Origin: Bacillus sp. MM2020_1
GTDB taxonomy: Bacteria > Bacillota > Bacilli > Bacillales > Cytobacillaceae
Direction: 5' to 3'
DNA length: 64,000 nt
Assembly (NCBI GenBank): GCA_011250595.1
Contig: JAANMP010000006.1
Coordinates: 62,001-126,000 of the forward strand
In this document: positions 35,496 through 44,272 of the stretch, piece after piece
Numbering within the stretch: position 1 is the first letter of the stretch
Layout of the letters: every line of letters begins with the position of its first letter
Notes under the pieces: generated by a model
What the model saw: only the letters and a program-made list of their open reading frames with translations
Database searches by the model: none
What the model was told of the DNA's origin: nothing
Position numbers and translations under genes: made by a program

Positions 35496-36500
35496 ATGCT
35501 CTTAAAAAGTACTTCATTAAAATGGATGGGATTCATAATTGCCATAATAGTGATGGTATTGTCCATGTGTGCCAGTGTCATTTATGGTTATACCGATACC
35601 AGCTGGCAGACGGCAGTTGATGCCTTTACAAATAATAATGGATCCAATGAACATATCATTATTCAAACCGTAAGGCTGCCGAGAGCGTTAATTGCTTCAG
35701 CCGTCGGCGCTAGTCTCGCCATTGCCGGTGTCCTCATGCAGACCTTAACGAAAAATCCACTCGCATCACCAGGGATATTTGGGATCAATGCCGGTGGTGG
35801 ATTTGCTGTTGTCGTCGCGATGACTGTGTTTTCAGTAAATAGTTTACAAGCGTTTAGCGTGCTTGCATTTATAGGAGCTGCCGTTGCAGCGATAAGTGTT
35901 TACGGTATTGGTTCATTTGGCCGTGAAGGTTTAACGCCCATGAAACTAACATTAGCAGGGGCTGCGATGTCAGCGATGTTTTCTTCCTTTACTCAAGGTT
36001 TGCTTGTTTTGGATGAGGTCATGCTTGATCAGGTGTTGTTTTGGCTGGCAGGCTCTGTTCAAGGCAGAAAATTAGAGACGCTTGTCTCAGTTTTACCTTA
36101 TATTGGGATAGGTTGGATTGGTGCCGTGTTAATTGCCGGCAAAATGAATATCTTGTCCATGGGGGAAGATGTGGCGAAAGGGCTTGGTTTAAACACCGGA
36201 CTGATCAAAATCGCGATTGGTATCATAGTGATTTTATTAGCGGGTGGTTCCGTCGCAGTCGCTGGTCCAATTGGATTTGTCGGCATTGTTGTCCCTCACT
36301 TATCGAGATCGATTGTCGGCATTGATCATCGTTGGATCATTCCATTTTCAGGTGTGTTAGGGGCAATCCTATTAATCGCTGCAGATATCGCTGCACGATA
36401 CATGTTCATGCCATCTGAGGTGCCGGTTGGTGTGATGACAGCTATCATTGGAACTCCATTCTTTATTTACATCGCAAGAAGGGGGTTCAATGGACGATGA
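35496..36500 (+). CDS. yfiZ: Iron-siderophore ABC transporter permease (FecCD), first subunit
   Basis: 334 residues with about nine to ten membrane helices of the FecCD/BtuC type (RLPRALIASAVGASLAIAGVLMQTLTKNPLASPGIFGINAGG; GPIGFVGIVVPHLSR). It forms half of the membrane channel. Its end overlaps the next permease gene by 4 bp. Transcription probably starts at the promoter overlapped by Fur box 3. Confidence 0.88.
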   Translation: MLLKSTSLKWMGFIIAIIVMVLSMCASVIYGYTDTSWQTAVDAFTNNNGSNEHIIIQTVRLPRALIASAVGASLAIAGVLMQTLTKNPLASPGIFGINAGGGFAVVVAMTVFSVNSLQAFSVLAFIGAAVAAISVYGIGSFGREGLTPMKLTLAGAAMSAMFSSFTQGLLVLDEVMLDQVLFWLAGSVQGRKLETLVSVLPYIGIGWIGAVLIAGKMNILSMGEDVAKGLGLNTGLIKIAIGIIVILLAGGSVAVAGPIGFVGIVVPHLSRSIVGIDHRWIIPFSGVLGAILLIAADIAARYMFMPSEVPVGVMTAIIGTPFFIYIARRGFNGR

Positions 36501-37552
36501 GTAAGTATAAAAATTTCCGTTTATTTAATGGCCAATTATCCTTTTTATTGGATCGAAAAGCTACTATAACCCTCACCGTCCTTCTTGTAGTTACTTTCCT
36601 TGTTTTTGTCGTAAGCACGGGAAGCGGTGAAATGAAAATTAACCCGCTGACTGTGGTAAAAGTATTATTTGGCGGCGGTCCTGAGATGGAAAAGCTGATT
36701 ATTACATCCTTTCGCCTCCCAAGAATTATTGTTGCTTTAATGGTGGGTATATCTTTAGCGATTGCCGGTGGTATTTTACAAGGTATGATTCGCAATCCAC
36801 TTGCTTCCCCGGATGTATTAGGGATTACCGGGGGAGCAGCAGCTGCCGTTGTTAGTTTCTTAGCGATTTTTAGTGATAAAAATCATTCCTTAACGGTTAG
36901 TATTGCATGGCTGCCATTAGCAGCTTTTATAGGTGCAACAGTGGTCGGATTTATAGTTTATTTCCTTGCTTGGAAAAATGGAGTGTCACCAATCAGGCTG
37001 GTGCTGATTGGGATCGGGATTTCCACTTTAATGCAAGCAATCACCACATTAACGATGGTTATGGGGCCGATATATCAGGCGAGCCAAGCGAATATCTGGA
37101 TTACAGGAACTGTTTACGGATCCAATTGGAAAAATGTAGCCATTCTTGTCCCGTGGACGGTTATCTTCGTGATTATTGGGTTGGCAGTGGCGCGTACGAT
37201 TAATATTCAAGAGCTTGGTGAAGAGGTGGCGACAGGATTAGGCGGTAAGGTCCAAAAACAGCGTTTTCTCTTATTAATGATTAGCACCGCCTTGATTGGT
37301 GGTTCCGTTGCCTTTGCGGGTGGGATCGGCTTTGTCGGCTTAATGGCACCGCATATGGCGAGACGTTTGGTTGGTTCCTCGTTCGGAGCACTACTTCCGA
37401 CGAGCGCCTTAATCGGTGGCATTCTTGTCATGATTGCCGACTTAATTGGTAGAACCCTGTTTTCACCATTAGAGGTTCCAGCTGGTGTGTTCACTGCTGG
37501 GATTGGGGCACCGTACTTTATTTACTTACTTTTTAAAACCAGAAATTCATAA
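36497..37552 (+). CDS. yfhA: Iron-siderophore ABC transporter permease (FecCD), second subunit
   Basis: 351 residues, FecCD family, with RLPRIIVALMVGISLAIAGG, NPLASPDVLGITGG and GGIGFVGLMAPHMAR motifs and a longer N-terminal cytoplasmic stretch (about 1-25) than its partner. Coupled to the preceding gene by ATGA overlap and 15 bp before the ATPase. It completes the heterodimeric channel. Confidence 0.88.
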   Translation: MSKYKNFRLFNGQLSFLLDRKATITLTVLLVVTFLVFVVSTGSGEMKINPLTVVKVLFGGGPEMEKLIITSFRLPRIIVALMVGISLAIAGGILQGMIRNPLASPDVLGITGGAAAAVVSFLAIFSDKNHSLTVSIAWLPLAAFIGATVVGFIVYFLAWKNGVSPIRLVLIGIGISTLMQAITTLTMVMGPIYQASQANIWITGTVYGSNWKNVAILVPWTVIFVIIGLAVARTINIQELGEEVATGLGGKVQKQRFLLLMISTALIGGSVAFAGGIGFVGLMAPHMARRLVGSSFGALLPTSALIGGILVMIADLIGRTLFSPLEVPAGVFTAGIGAPYFIYLLFKTRNS

Positions 37553-37567
37553 AAGGAGCTGGCATAG

Positions 37568-38389
37568 ATGATGAATGCGATTGAAACGAGGAATTTATCA
37601 CTTTCCTATGGAGAAACTCTCATAATTAATGAATTAGATTTGAAGATTCCCAAAGGTGAAGTCACCGTGTTTATTGGCGGAAATGGCTGCGGAAAATCAA
37701 CGCTGCTTCGTTCAATCGCTCGTCTCTTGAAGCCAAAGTCTGGTGCTGTTTTGCTTGAAGGGAAGGCCATTGCCAAGCAGTCCACGAAGGAAATTGCCAA
37801 AAAAATGGCGATTTTACCACAGTCGCCTTCAACGCCGGAAGGATTAACGGTCCTTCAGCTCGTTAAACAGGGCCGCTATCCGCATCAAACCTGGTTAAAG
37901 CAATGGTCTGAGGAAGATGAGAAAAAGGTCAATGACGCCCTTAAAGCGACACGATTAGAGGACCTGAAAGAAAGAACGGTTGATTCGCTATCAGGCGGTC
38001 AGAGGCAGCGAGCCTGGATTGCGATGACACTGGCTCAAGATACGGATATTATCCTCCTTGATGAACCAACCACTTACCTGGACATGACCCATCAAATCGA
38101 AATCCTCGATTTGCTGTTTGAATTAAATGAAATGAAAAAGCGAACCGTTGTCATGGTGCTTCACGATCTCAACCTAGCTTGCCGTTATGCTCATAATGTG
38201 GTGGCTATCAAGGATCAAAAGGTATATGACCAAGGGAAACCGGAGCATGTGATCAATTACAGCCTCGTCAAAAATGTATTTGGCATGGAATGTGAAGTAA
38301 CAGTGGACCCACTATTTGGGACACCACTCTGCATTCCTTATGGAAAAGGGAGATGTATCCTTAACAAGGCGGTAGCGATGAATGGATAA
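37568..38389 (+). CDS. yusV: Iron-siderophore ABC transporter ATPase
   Basis: 273 residues of the FecE/FhuC type: Walker A GGNGCGKST (about 37-45), signature LSGGQRQRAWIAMTLAQ, Walker B IILLDEPTTYLD, and the switch histidine in VLHDLN. AAAGGAG precedes two consecutive ATGs. In B. subtilis YusV serves several siderophore permeases; here it is fused into the permease operon. Confidence 0.88.
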   Translation: MMNAIETRNLSLSYGETLIINELDLKIPKGEVTVFIGGNGCGKSTLLRSIARLLKPKSGAVLLEGKAIAKQSTKEIAKKMAILPQSPSTPEGLTVLQLVKQGRYPHQTWLKQWSEEDEKKVNDALKATRLEDLKERTVDSLSGGQRQRAWIAMTLAQDTDIILLDEPTTYLDMTHQIEILDLLFELNEMKKRTVVMVLHDLNLACRYAHNVVAIKDQKVYDQGKPEHVINYSLVKNVFGMECEVTVDPLFGTPLCIPYGKGRCILNKAVAMNG

Positions 38390-39161
38390 ATTATTCAGGG
38401 AAAATCAATTGCAAAAGTACAGATTCAATCCCAGCTTAAAGCAATCATTTAATGTTACTGATCTCTTAGATGAGTCATTCCTTAAAGACTTTTTGAAAAA
38501 TTTATCCTCCGCCATTACGGCACCGTCCGAAAAAGTGGCTGCTTCCATTTTTATTAAACGCTATGCCTTTTTAGCCGTCATGTCGCTTTATGCAATGACT
38601 GCCTGGAATAAAAAAATAAATGTATCATTAGAAAATATTAAAATGGAATTACCCGAACAGGGGAAAGATTGGCTGCCAGGGATCGCATTAAAGGATGCTG
38701 CCTTACAGGACTGGGATGGAAACGACCGCTCAGAATGGCGTGCGAGCATTTTAAATGACTTGTTTGCGAATAACATTTATCCACTAATCTTCCAACTGGA
38801 AAAAACAGTCGGAATTTCGAAGTTAATTCTGTGGGAAAATATTGCTGTCTACGTATTTTGGCTTTATGAAACGGAACTAAAAGATTATGATCGGGCTGCA
38901 GAGGATTTCCACTACTTAATTTCTGAAGCCCAAGGGTCGTTGTTTGGCAGCTACAACTTAAATCCTCTGCAAAAGTACTTTGCAGAAAAAACGTATTTGG
39001 AAGAATGCGATGCAGAGGTAAGGGTAAGAAAGACCTGTTGCTTTACATATCAACTGCCGGCGGACAAACGCTGCAAAACATGCCCATGTACCCATATTGC
39101 TAAAGACAGAAGGTGTCATGATGGAGAAAACATTTGCGAAGCAGTTCGAAGCTTTGCTTGA
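38382..39161 (+). CDS. FhuF-like siderophore-iron reductase
   Basis: 259 residues ending in a CC-x10-C-x2-C cluster (KTCCFTYQLPADKRCKTCP at about 228-246), the [2Fe-2S] motif of FhuF-type ferric siderophore reductases. The rest is helical and low in conserved motifs, as in that family. It overlaps the ATPase gene by 8 bp, so iron released in the cytoplasm would be reduced by the product of the same Fur-controlled operon. Its 3' end overlaps the next gene by 41 bp. Confidence 0.82.
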   Translation: MDKLFRENQLQKYRFNPSLKQSFNVTDLLDESFLKDFLKNLSSAITAPSEKVAASIFIKRYAFLAVMSLYAMTAWNKKINVSLENIKMELPEQGKDWLPGIALKDAALQDWDGNDRSEWRASILNDLFANNIYPLIFQLEKTVGISKLILWENIAVYVFWLYETELKDYDRAAEDFHYLISEAQGSLFGSYNLNPLQKYFAEKTYLEECDAEVRVRKTCCFTYQLPADKRCKTCPCTHIAKDRRCHDGENICEAVRSFA

Positions 39162-39372
39162 AAAATATAGTGAACTATTGGTTGGCGAAGCCACCGATGA
39201 GACGAAGGAGAAGGTAAAGATGTGGGCTTTGTATACCCATATCGCCAAGTCAATGCCTGCATTAGCTAAGCATTGGAATGGGCTCTATCCAGATGCAAAG
39301 GAAGAAATGAAGCAAATCATTAATGAAATTAAAGTGATGAACGAACAGCATCGCTCCTCTTCTCAAAAATAA
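39121..39372 (+). CDS. yusU: DUF2573 family protein (YusU-like)
   Basis: 83 residues, helical and charged (ALLEKYSELLVGEATDE; MWALYTHIAKSMPALAKHWN). It resembles B. subtilis YusU, which is encoded next to yusV, and the position here in the siderophore operon agrees. Function unknown. I chose the ATG at 39121, five bases after AGAAGGTG; the ATG at 39118 is also possible. The 41 bp overlap with the FhuF-like gene is unusually long but both frames look genuine. Confidence 0.7.
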   Translation: MEKTFAKQFEALLEKYSELLVGEATDETKEKVKMWALYTHIAKSMPALAKHWNGLYPDAKEEMKQIINEIKVMNEQHRSSSQK

Positions 39373-39380
39373 GTATATAC

Positions 39381-39413
39381 AAAAACCGGAAGCACCACTG
39401 CCTCCGGTTTTTG
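39381..39413. terminator. Bidirectional terminator between the siderophore operon and coat genes
   Basis: AAAACCGGAGG-type stem (AAAAACCGGAAG / CTCCGGTTTTT) usable by both convergent units. Confidence 0.85.
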
Positions 39414-39416
39414 CCA

Positions 39417-39764
39417 TTATTGAAGGGTGCCGCCAGATGGAAGCTGATTCATGTATCCTTGAAACTGCTGGTAGGACTGCTGCAGCTTTTGCTGGTCCGC
39501 GGCTTCGATAGCATACCAGCCCTTTTTAAACATCAAATCATAAAGTTCACGCTGGCAGTTTTGTGTTTCCGAAAAGATTTTCATAATATCCTGATATAAT
39601 CCTTCGTGACTTGCTTCATGCAAAGGCATTGTATAAGCACTTGTTAAATATTTTTCCGTTGCCAATAAATCATTAATAAAATCACGGTCATTCATTTGCG
39701 GGGTTTTTGGTACTTGGGTCTCAGGGTTTTTAATCTTTTGCTGTTGACTTTGATTTTGGTTCAT
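39417..39764 (-). CDS. Spore coat protein, CotF family
   Basis: 115 residues. After a Gln/Asn/Pro-rich N-terminus (1-22) comes the Coat_F domain (DRDFINDLLATEKYLTSAYTMPLHEASHEGLYQDIMKIF, split across about 26-64), a ferritin-like helical pair. CotF-type proteins are structural components of the spore coat. It lies 21 bp after another CotF-like gene. Expected expression is in the mother cell; no sigma-K promoter was confirmed. Confidence 0.88.
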   Translation of the reverse strand: MNQNQSQQQKIKNPETQVPKTPQMNDRDFINDLLATEKYLTSAYTMPLHEASHEGLYQDIMKIFSETQNCQRELYDLMFKKGWYAIEAADQQKLQQSYQQFQGYMNQLPSGGTLQ

Positions 39765-39785
39765 GTCATTCTCTCCTCCTTTTCG

Positions 39786-40106
39786 TTATTGCATATTATT
39801 TAAGGGCTGCTGCTGGTTGGCATGTTGACCTAAGTGACCTAGGATCTGTTGATAGTGCTGCTGGTGCATTTGGCTAACTTTTTCCGCTGCGGCTTTAATT
39901 TCAGGGTCCTGACATTGCCCAGCAAAAAAGTGTGCTTTCTTCGCAGACAGCAAGTTCCATGACATCATATCGGTTAAATAAAGAGCATCCTTTGTTGATA
40001 CGACTCCGGGAGGTTCTTGCATCCTCGTTTGCTGATTTTGCATATTCATATTCTGTTGACTTTGCATGTTATTCATATTGGGCATATTCATATTTTGTTG
40101 CTGCAT
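39786..40106 (-). CDS. CotF-like spore coat protein (YusN-like)
   Basis: 106 residues with a Met/Asn/Gln repeat N-terminus (NMNMPNMNNMQSQQNMNMQ), a Coat_F-like helical segment (STKDALYLTDMMSWNLLSAKKAHFFAGQ, about 37-64) and a His/Gln-rich C-terminus. Such compositions are common in coat proteins. In B. subtilis the coat gene yusN lies close to the fad operon, as here. GGAGGG precedes the ATG. Confidence 0.82.
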   Translation of the reverse strand: MQQQNMNMPNMNNMQSQQNMNMQNQQTRMQEPPGVVSTKDALYLTDMMSWNLLSAKKAHFFAGQCQDPEIKAAAEKVSQMHQQHYQQILGHLGQHANQQQPLNNMQ

Positions 40107-40171
40107 AATAACCCTCCTAATTCAATGTAATCTTTACGACTTTATGGTCTCTCAAACAGGAACTTTTATGC

Positions 40172-40208
40172 AAAAAGAGAAACAGGCCGATGTGCTCAGC
40201 CTGTTATC
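40172..40208 (-). terminator. Terminator after the 44 aa spore-type protein
   Basis: On the minus strand AACAGGC and GCCTGTT pair around an 11 bp loop, followed by TCTCTTTTTGC. Confidence 0.8.
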
Positions 40209-40209
40209 T

Positions 40210-40344
40210 TCATCCTCTTTTAAATTGGTTATTCTGGCTGTTTTTTTTGTCAACGTGCGCTTCCTCATTGCCCGGACCGCCATTGCCCTTCACACTTGCC
40301 GCACTAACGCCCGCTTTTGAAGGATCCTTTTTCATTTTCGCCAT
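40210..40344 (-). CDS. Very small hydrophilic protein, possibly SASP-like, 44 aa
   Basis: A 44-codon frame with a good GAGGTGATAAC site before ATG 40344 and a terminator directly after the stop. The product begins MAKMKKDPSKAGVSAASVKG and contains GNGGPGNEE, then a Lys/Asn/Gln tail. Composition and the ASxxGxGxxxNEE pattern recall minor small acid-soluble spore proteins such as SspO, and coat genes lie next to it on the same strand. The assignment is tentative; that it is a real gene is much surer. Confidence 0.6.
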   Translation of the reverse strand: MAKMKKDPSKAGVSAASVKGNGGPGNEEAHVDKKNSQNNQFKRG

Positions 40345-40435
40345 TGTTATCACCTCAAGAAATAGGATGCCCATTTATAAATAAATATTTAAAAATTTAT
40401 TTTTCAAAAAAATTTAAAAATTCCACGTTTAATGA

Positions 40436-40464
40436 TTGCACAAATTTTCTAAATATTCTATAGT
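40436..40464 (+). promoter_or_regulatory. Sigma-A promoter of fadNAE
   Basis: TTGCAC, 17 bp, TATAGT, about 85 bp before fadN and upstream of the FadR box. Confidence 0.6.
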
Positions 40465-40512
40465 AGTTAGTAACGAGACTCATTCAATTGTGAATTTTTT
40501 TTGACTAAAAAA

Positions 40513-40530
40513 TGAATGAGTATTCATTCA
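40513..40530. promoter_or_regulatory. FadR operator
   Basis: TGAATGAGTATTCATTCA is a near-perfect palindrome and fits the Bacillus FadR consensus (TGAATGAMTANTCATTCA) with one mismatch. It sits in the leader of fadN, so bound FadR would block elongation; long-chain acyl-CoA would release it. Confidence 0.88.
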
Positions 40531-40548
40531 AATTCGAAGGGGGAGACA

Positions 40549-42936
40549 ATGTTGAACCAATTAATTAAAAAAGCAGCTGTCCTAGGATCCGGAGTTATGG
40601 GGTCAGGAATCGCTGCCCACCTAGCAAATATCGGCATCCCAACACTATTATTGGATATTGTGCCACGAGAACTAACAAAAGAAGAAGAAGCAAAAGGTCT
40701 TACATTACAAGATAAACAAGTTCGCAATCGTATGAGTGCAACGTCCATTCAAAAGTTATTAAAGCAAAAACCAGCCCCACTCGCAGTGAAAAAGAATTTA
40801 GCATTGATTGAAGCTGGCAATCTAGAAGACGATTTAATCAAACTGAAAGACGTAGACTGGGTTATTGAAGTAGTCGTAGAGAACCTCAACGTCAAGAAAC
40901 AGGTGTTTGAAAAGGTTGATCAATACCGTAAACCAGGCAGCATTATCAGTTCAAATACATCAGGAATCTCAGTTGAAGCAATGGTCGAAGGGCGTTCTGA
41001 AGATTTCCAAAAGCATTTCCTTGGCACACACTTCTTTAACCCGCCGCGCTATCTGAAATTACTTGAGGTGATTCCTACTCAATATACGGCGCCGGAAGTA
41101 CTTTCATTCATGAAAACTTTCGGTGAGGATGTCTTAGGAAAAGGTGTGGTTGTGGCGAAGGATACGCCAAACTTTATCGCTAACCGGATCGGAACTTACG
41201 GTCTCCTCGTTACTGTACAGGAAATGCTGAGGGCAGGCTTAAGTATCGGTGAAGTTGACTCGATTACAGGACCGTTAATCGGCCGCGCAAAAAGTGCAAC
41301 CTTCCGTACCCTTGACGTGGTTGGATTGGATACCTTCTATCATGTCGCTAATAACGTCTATGAAAAAGTCGAAGGCAAAGAAAAGGAAGTTTTTGAAATC
41401 CCTTCCTTTTTGAAAGCAATGGTTGAAAAAGGCTGGCTTGGCAGTAAATCAGGTCAGGGCTTCTTTTTGAAAAAAGGGAAAGAAATTCTTGAACTCGATC
41501 CTGTGACATTAGAATATGGACCTCGTAAAAAGCTGTCCACACCTGCAGTTGAACTTAGCAAACAGGAAAAAGGCACCGCCAATAAATTGAAAGCGCTTGT
41601 ATATGCCGACGACCGGGCTGGACAATTCTTATGGAATACAATGGCACAGTCGCTTGTCTACTCTGCCCAGCTATTAGGCGATATTGCTGATGATATTGTA
41701 TCCATCGACCGTGCGATGAAATGGGGCTTTGGCTGGGAAACAGGCCCATTTGAAACATGGGATGCAATTGGCGTTGAAAAGTCCGTTACGAAGATGAAGG
41801 AAGCAGGCCTTGAAGTCCCAGCATGGGTTACGGAAATGCTCGAAAAAGGACATTCCTCCTTTTATTTAGAAGAAAATGGTGAGCTGTTTTTCTATGATAA
41901 CGGACAATATCGATTGGTAGAATTCAATCCGAAGGCGCTCGATCTTAAAAAAATCAAGAACCAAAAAGGTGTTATTAAAAAGAATAGCGGGGCAAGTCTG
42001 ATTGATATCGGAGATGGCGTGGCACTGCTAGAATTCCATTCACCGAACAATGCTATTGGTCTTGATATCGTTCAAATGATTAACTATGCCGTCGAAGAAG
42101 TGGAAAAAAGCTATAAGGGACTTGTCATCGGCAATCAAGGAAAGAACTTCTGTGTCGGTGCGAACCTAGCAATGATGCTCATGGAAGTGCAGGATGACAA
42201 TATTTATGAACTGGATATGATTGTCCGCCACCTTCATAGTGCGCTGTTGAAAGTGAAATACAGTCCTAAGCCGGTTGTCGCTGCTCCATTTGGAATGACA
42301 CTTGGCGGCGGTGCTGAGGTTTGTCTGCCTGCTGCACATATTCAGGCATCAGCAGAAACCTATATGGGTCTAGTCGAAGTGGGTGTTGGCTTACTGCCAG
42401 GTGGAGGCGGAAACAAAGAGCTTTATATGAAGCACTTAGAAAACCTTCCAAACGGTGTACCGTTTGACCTGCAAACGATCGCCAATAAAGTGTTTGAAAC
42501 GATTGCAACCGCAAAAGTTTCAACTTCGGCTGAAGAAGCACGTGAAAATAATTATTTAAGTAAGTCTGATGGAATCAGCTTTAATAACGACCATCTGCTT
42601 TATGATGCAAAGCAGGCTGTCCTCGCTTTACATGAAAAAGGCTATAAAGCAAAAGTTCGCCGCAAAGTTCCAGTCGTTGGTGAAACGGGTTATGCGACCT
42701 TGTTACTCGGTGCTGAAGCAATGCGTCTATCAGGGTATATTTCAGAACATGATTTAAAAATTGCGAAAAAAATTGCCTATGTCATAGCCGGCGGTAAGGT
42801 GCCGTTTGGTACGGAAGTAGATGAGCAATATTTATTGGATCTCGAAAGGCAAGCATTCTTAAGCCTTATTTCGGAGCCAAAATCCCAGCAGCGCATGCAG
42901 CATATGCTTGTGAAGGGGAAACCGTTAAGAAACTAA
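40549..42936 (+). CDS. fadN: 3-hydroxyacyl-CoA dehydrogenase / enoyl-CoA hydratase FadN
   Basis: 795 residues. An N-terminal NAD-binding dehydrogenase domain (AVLGSGVMGSGIAAHLANIG, about 10-29; HFFNPPRYLKLLEVI) is followed by C-terminal dehydrogenase domains and then a crotonase domain (about 490-640; GLVIGNQGKNFCVGANLAMM, FGMTLGGGAEVCL). It performs the hydration and second oxidation steps of beta-oxidation. GGGGGAGAC precedes ATG 40549; an upstream start at 40516 would translate the FadR box. First gene of fadN-fadA-fadE, in the B. subtilis order. Confidence 0.95.
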   Translation: MLNQLIKKAAVLGSGVMGSGIAAHLANIGIPTLLLDIVPRELTKEEEAKGLTLQDKQVRNRMSATSIQKLLKQKPAPLAVKKNLALIEAGNLEDDLIKLKDVDWVIEVVVENLNVKKQVFEKVDQYRKPGSIISSNTSGISVEAMVEGRSEDFQKHFLGTHFFNPPRYLKLLEVIPTQYTAPEVLSFMKTFGEDVLGKGVVVAKDTPNFIANRIGTYGLLVTVQEMLRAGLSIGEVDSITGPLIGRAKSATFRTLDVVGLDTFYHVANNVYEKVEGKEKEVFEIPSFLKAMVEKGWLGSKSGQGFFLKKGKEILELDPVTLEYGPRKKLSTPAVELSKQEKGTANKLKALVYADDRAGQFLWNTMAQSLVYSAQLLGDIADDIVSIDRAMKWGFGWETGPFETWDAIGVEKSVTKMKEAGLEVPAWVTEMLEKGHSSFYLEENGELFFYDNGQYRLVEFNPKALDLKKIKNQKGVIKKNSGASLIDIGDGVALLEFHSPNNAIGLDIVQMINYAVEEVEKSYKGLVIGNQGKNFCVGANLAMMLMEVQDDNIYELDMIVRHLHSALLKVKYSPKPVVAAPFGMTLGGGAEVCLPAAHIQASAETYMGLVEVGVGLLPGGGGNKELYMKHLENLPNGVPFDLQTIANKVFETIATAKVSTSAEEARENNYLSKSDGISFNNDHLLYDAKQAVLALHEKGYKAKVRRKVPVVGETGYATLLLGAEAMRLSGYISEHDLKIAKKIAYVIAGGKVPFGTEVDEQYLLDLERQAFLSLISEPKSQQRMQHMLVKGKPLRN

Positions 42937-42942
42937 CTTTAC

Positions 42943-42963
42943 AGGCTCAACCCACATGAGCCC
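42943..42963 (+). other. Intercistronic hairpin fadN-fadA
   Basis: GGCTC-AACCCACAT-GAGCC without a T-run lies in the 73 bp fadN-fadA gap. Confidence 0.5.
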
Positions 42964-43009
42964 GACCAGAAAAATAGATTAATAATTTGACAGAAAGCGA
43001 GGGAATTAC

Positions 43010-44185
43010 ATGAGAGAAGCGGTAATCGTGGCCGGAGCCAGGACCCCGGTAGGTAAAGCGAAGAAAGGTACGCTTGCCCATGTTCGCCCGGATGATTTGG
43101 GGGCATTGGTGGTAAAGGAAACATTAAAGCGTGCTGGAAACTATGAAGGAAATATCGATGATTTAATCATTGGTTGTGCGATGCCTGAAGCAGAACAAGG
43201 CAACAATATGGCCCGCAATATTGGGGCATTAGCAGGACTCCCTTATACGGTCCCTGCGATCACAGTCAACCGTTTTTGTTCTTCAGGACTACAGGCGATT
43301 GCTTATGCAGCCCAGGGAATCATGCTAGGGCATACCGATACAGCAATCGCTGGCGGTGCCGAATCGATGAGTATGATTCCAATGATGGGGCATGTGGTCC
43401 GTCCAAATATCAAACTGGCAGAAACAGCCCCGCAATATTATATGGGCATGGGTCACACCGCCGAGCAAGTAGCCATTAAGTATGGGATTTCCCGTGAGGA
43501 TCAAGATGCCTTTGCTGTAAGAAGTCATCAGAAGGCAGCAAAAGCAATTGCTGAAGGGAAATTCGTTGATGAAATTGTTCCGGTCGATGTGACAATCAGG
43601 AACGTTGGCAATGACAATAAGCTTGTCGAAAAAACGATTCAATTTTCAATGGATGAAGGTGTTCGTCCGGATACGAACCTCCAAACCTTAGGTAAACTTC
43701 GCCCAGCTTTTTCAGTGTCAGGCACCGTAACGGCCGGTAATGCCTCACAAACGAGTGACGGGGCGGCAGCATTAATGGTGATGGACCGTGAAAAGGCAGA
43801 AGCACTTGGCCTTAAGCCATTAGCAAAGTTCAGGTCCTTTGCCGTTGGCGGTGTACCGCCTGAAATTATGGGGGTCGGACCAGTTGTCGCGATTCCAAAA
43901 GCTGTCAAACTTGCTGGTCTAGAGCTATCAGATATTAACCTGTTCGAATTAAATGAAGCTTTCGCGTCACAATCGCTGCAAGTTATCCGTGAACTTGGCC
44001 TAAACGAAGAAATCGTCAACGTTAATGGCGGCGCCATTGCCTTAGGACATCCGCTTGGCTGTACGGGTGCTAAACTCACACTCACGCTAATTCACGAATT
44101 AAAACGCCGCAACGAACAATTTGGAGTTGTGACTATGTGTATCGGCGGCGGCATGGGTGCAGCCGGAGTCTTCGAACTACTCTAA
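43010..44185 (+). CDS. fadA: Acetyl-CoA C-acyltransferase (3-ketoacyl-CoA thiolase)
   Basis: 391 residues. Thiolase active-site cysteine at C90 in [10 protein letters not shown], the GHPLGCTGA histidine block near 345 and the second cysteine in [11 protein letters not shown] near the C-terminus are all present. It cleaves 3-ketoacyl-CoA to acetyl-CoA and a shortened acyl-CoA, the last step of beta-oxidation. AAAGCGAGGG precedes the ATG. Middle gene of the fad operon, flanked by intercistronic hairpins. Confidence 0.95.
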   Translation: MREAVIVAGARTPVGKAKKGTLAHVRPDDLGALVVKETLKRAGNYEGNIDDLIIGCAMPEAEQGNNMARNIGALAGLPYTVPAITVNRFCSSGLQAIAYAAQGIMLGHTDTAIAGGAESMSMIPMMGHVVRPNIKLAETAPQYYMGMGHTAEQVAIKYGISREDQDAFAVRSHQKAAKAIAEGKFVDEIVPVDVTIRNVGNDNKLVEKTIQFSMDEGVRPDTNLQTLGKLRPAFSVSGTVTAGNASQTSDGAAALMVMDREKAEALGLKPLAKFRSFAVGGVPPEIMGVGPVVAIPKAVKLAGLELSDINLFELNEAFASQSLQVIRELGLNEEIVNVNGGAIALGHPLGCTGAKLTLTLIHELKRRNEQFGVVTMCIGGGMGAAGVFELL

Positions 44186-44223
44186 ATCATTTTGGGCTGC
44201 CCTTAGACATATACCTGTTACAA

Positions 44224-44243
44224 GGGGGCGGCTAGATGCCCCC
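44224..44243 (+). other. Intercistronic hairpin fadA-fadE
   Basis: GGGGGC-GGCTAGAT-GCCCCC, a GC-only 6 bp stem without T-run, 30 bp before fadE. Confidence 0.6.
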
Positions 44244-44272
44244 ATCTAATCAATGATTAGGAGGAATTAATA

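Noticed and set aside
43639-44085. 148-codon minus-strand ORF inside fadA
   Set aside because: Antisense shadow of the thiolase coding sequence.
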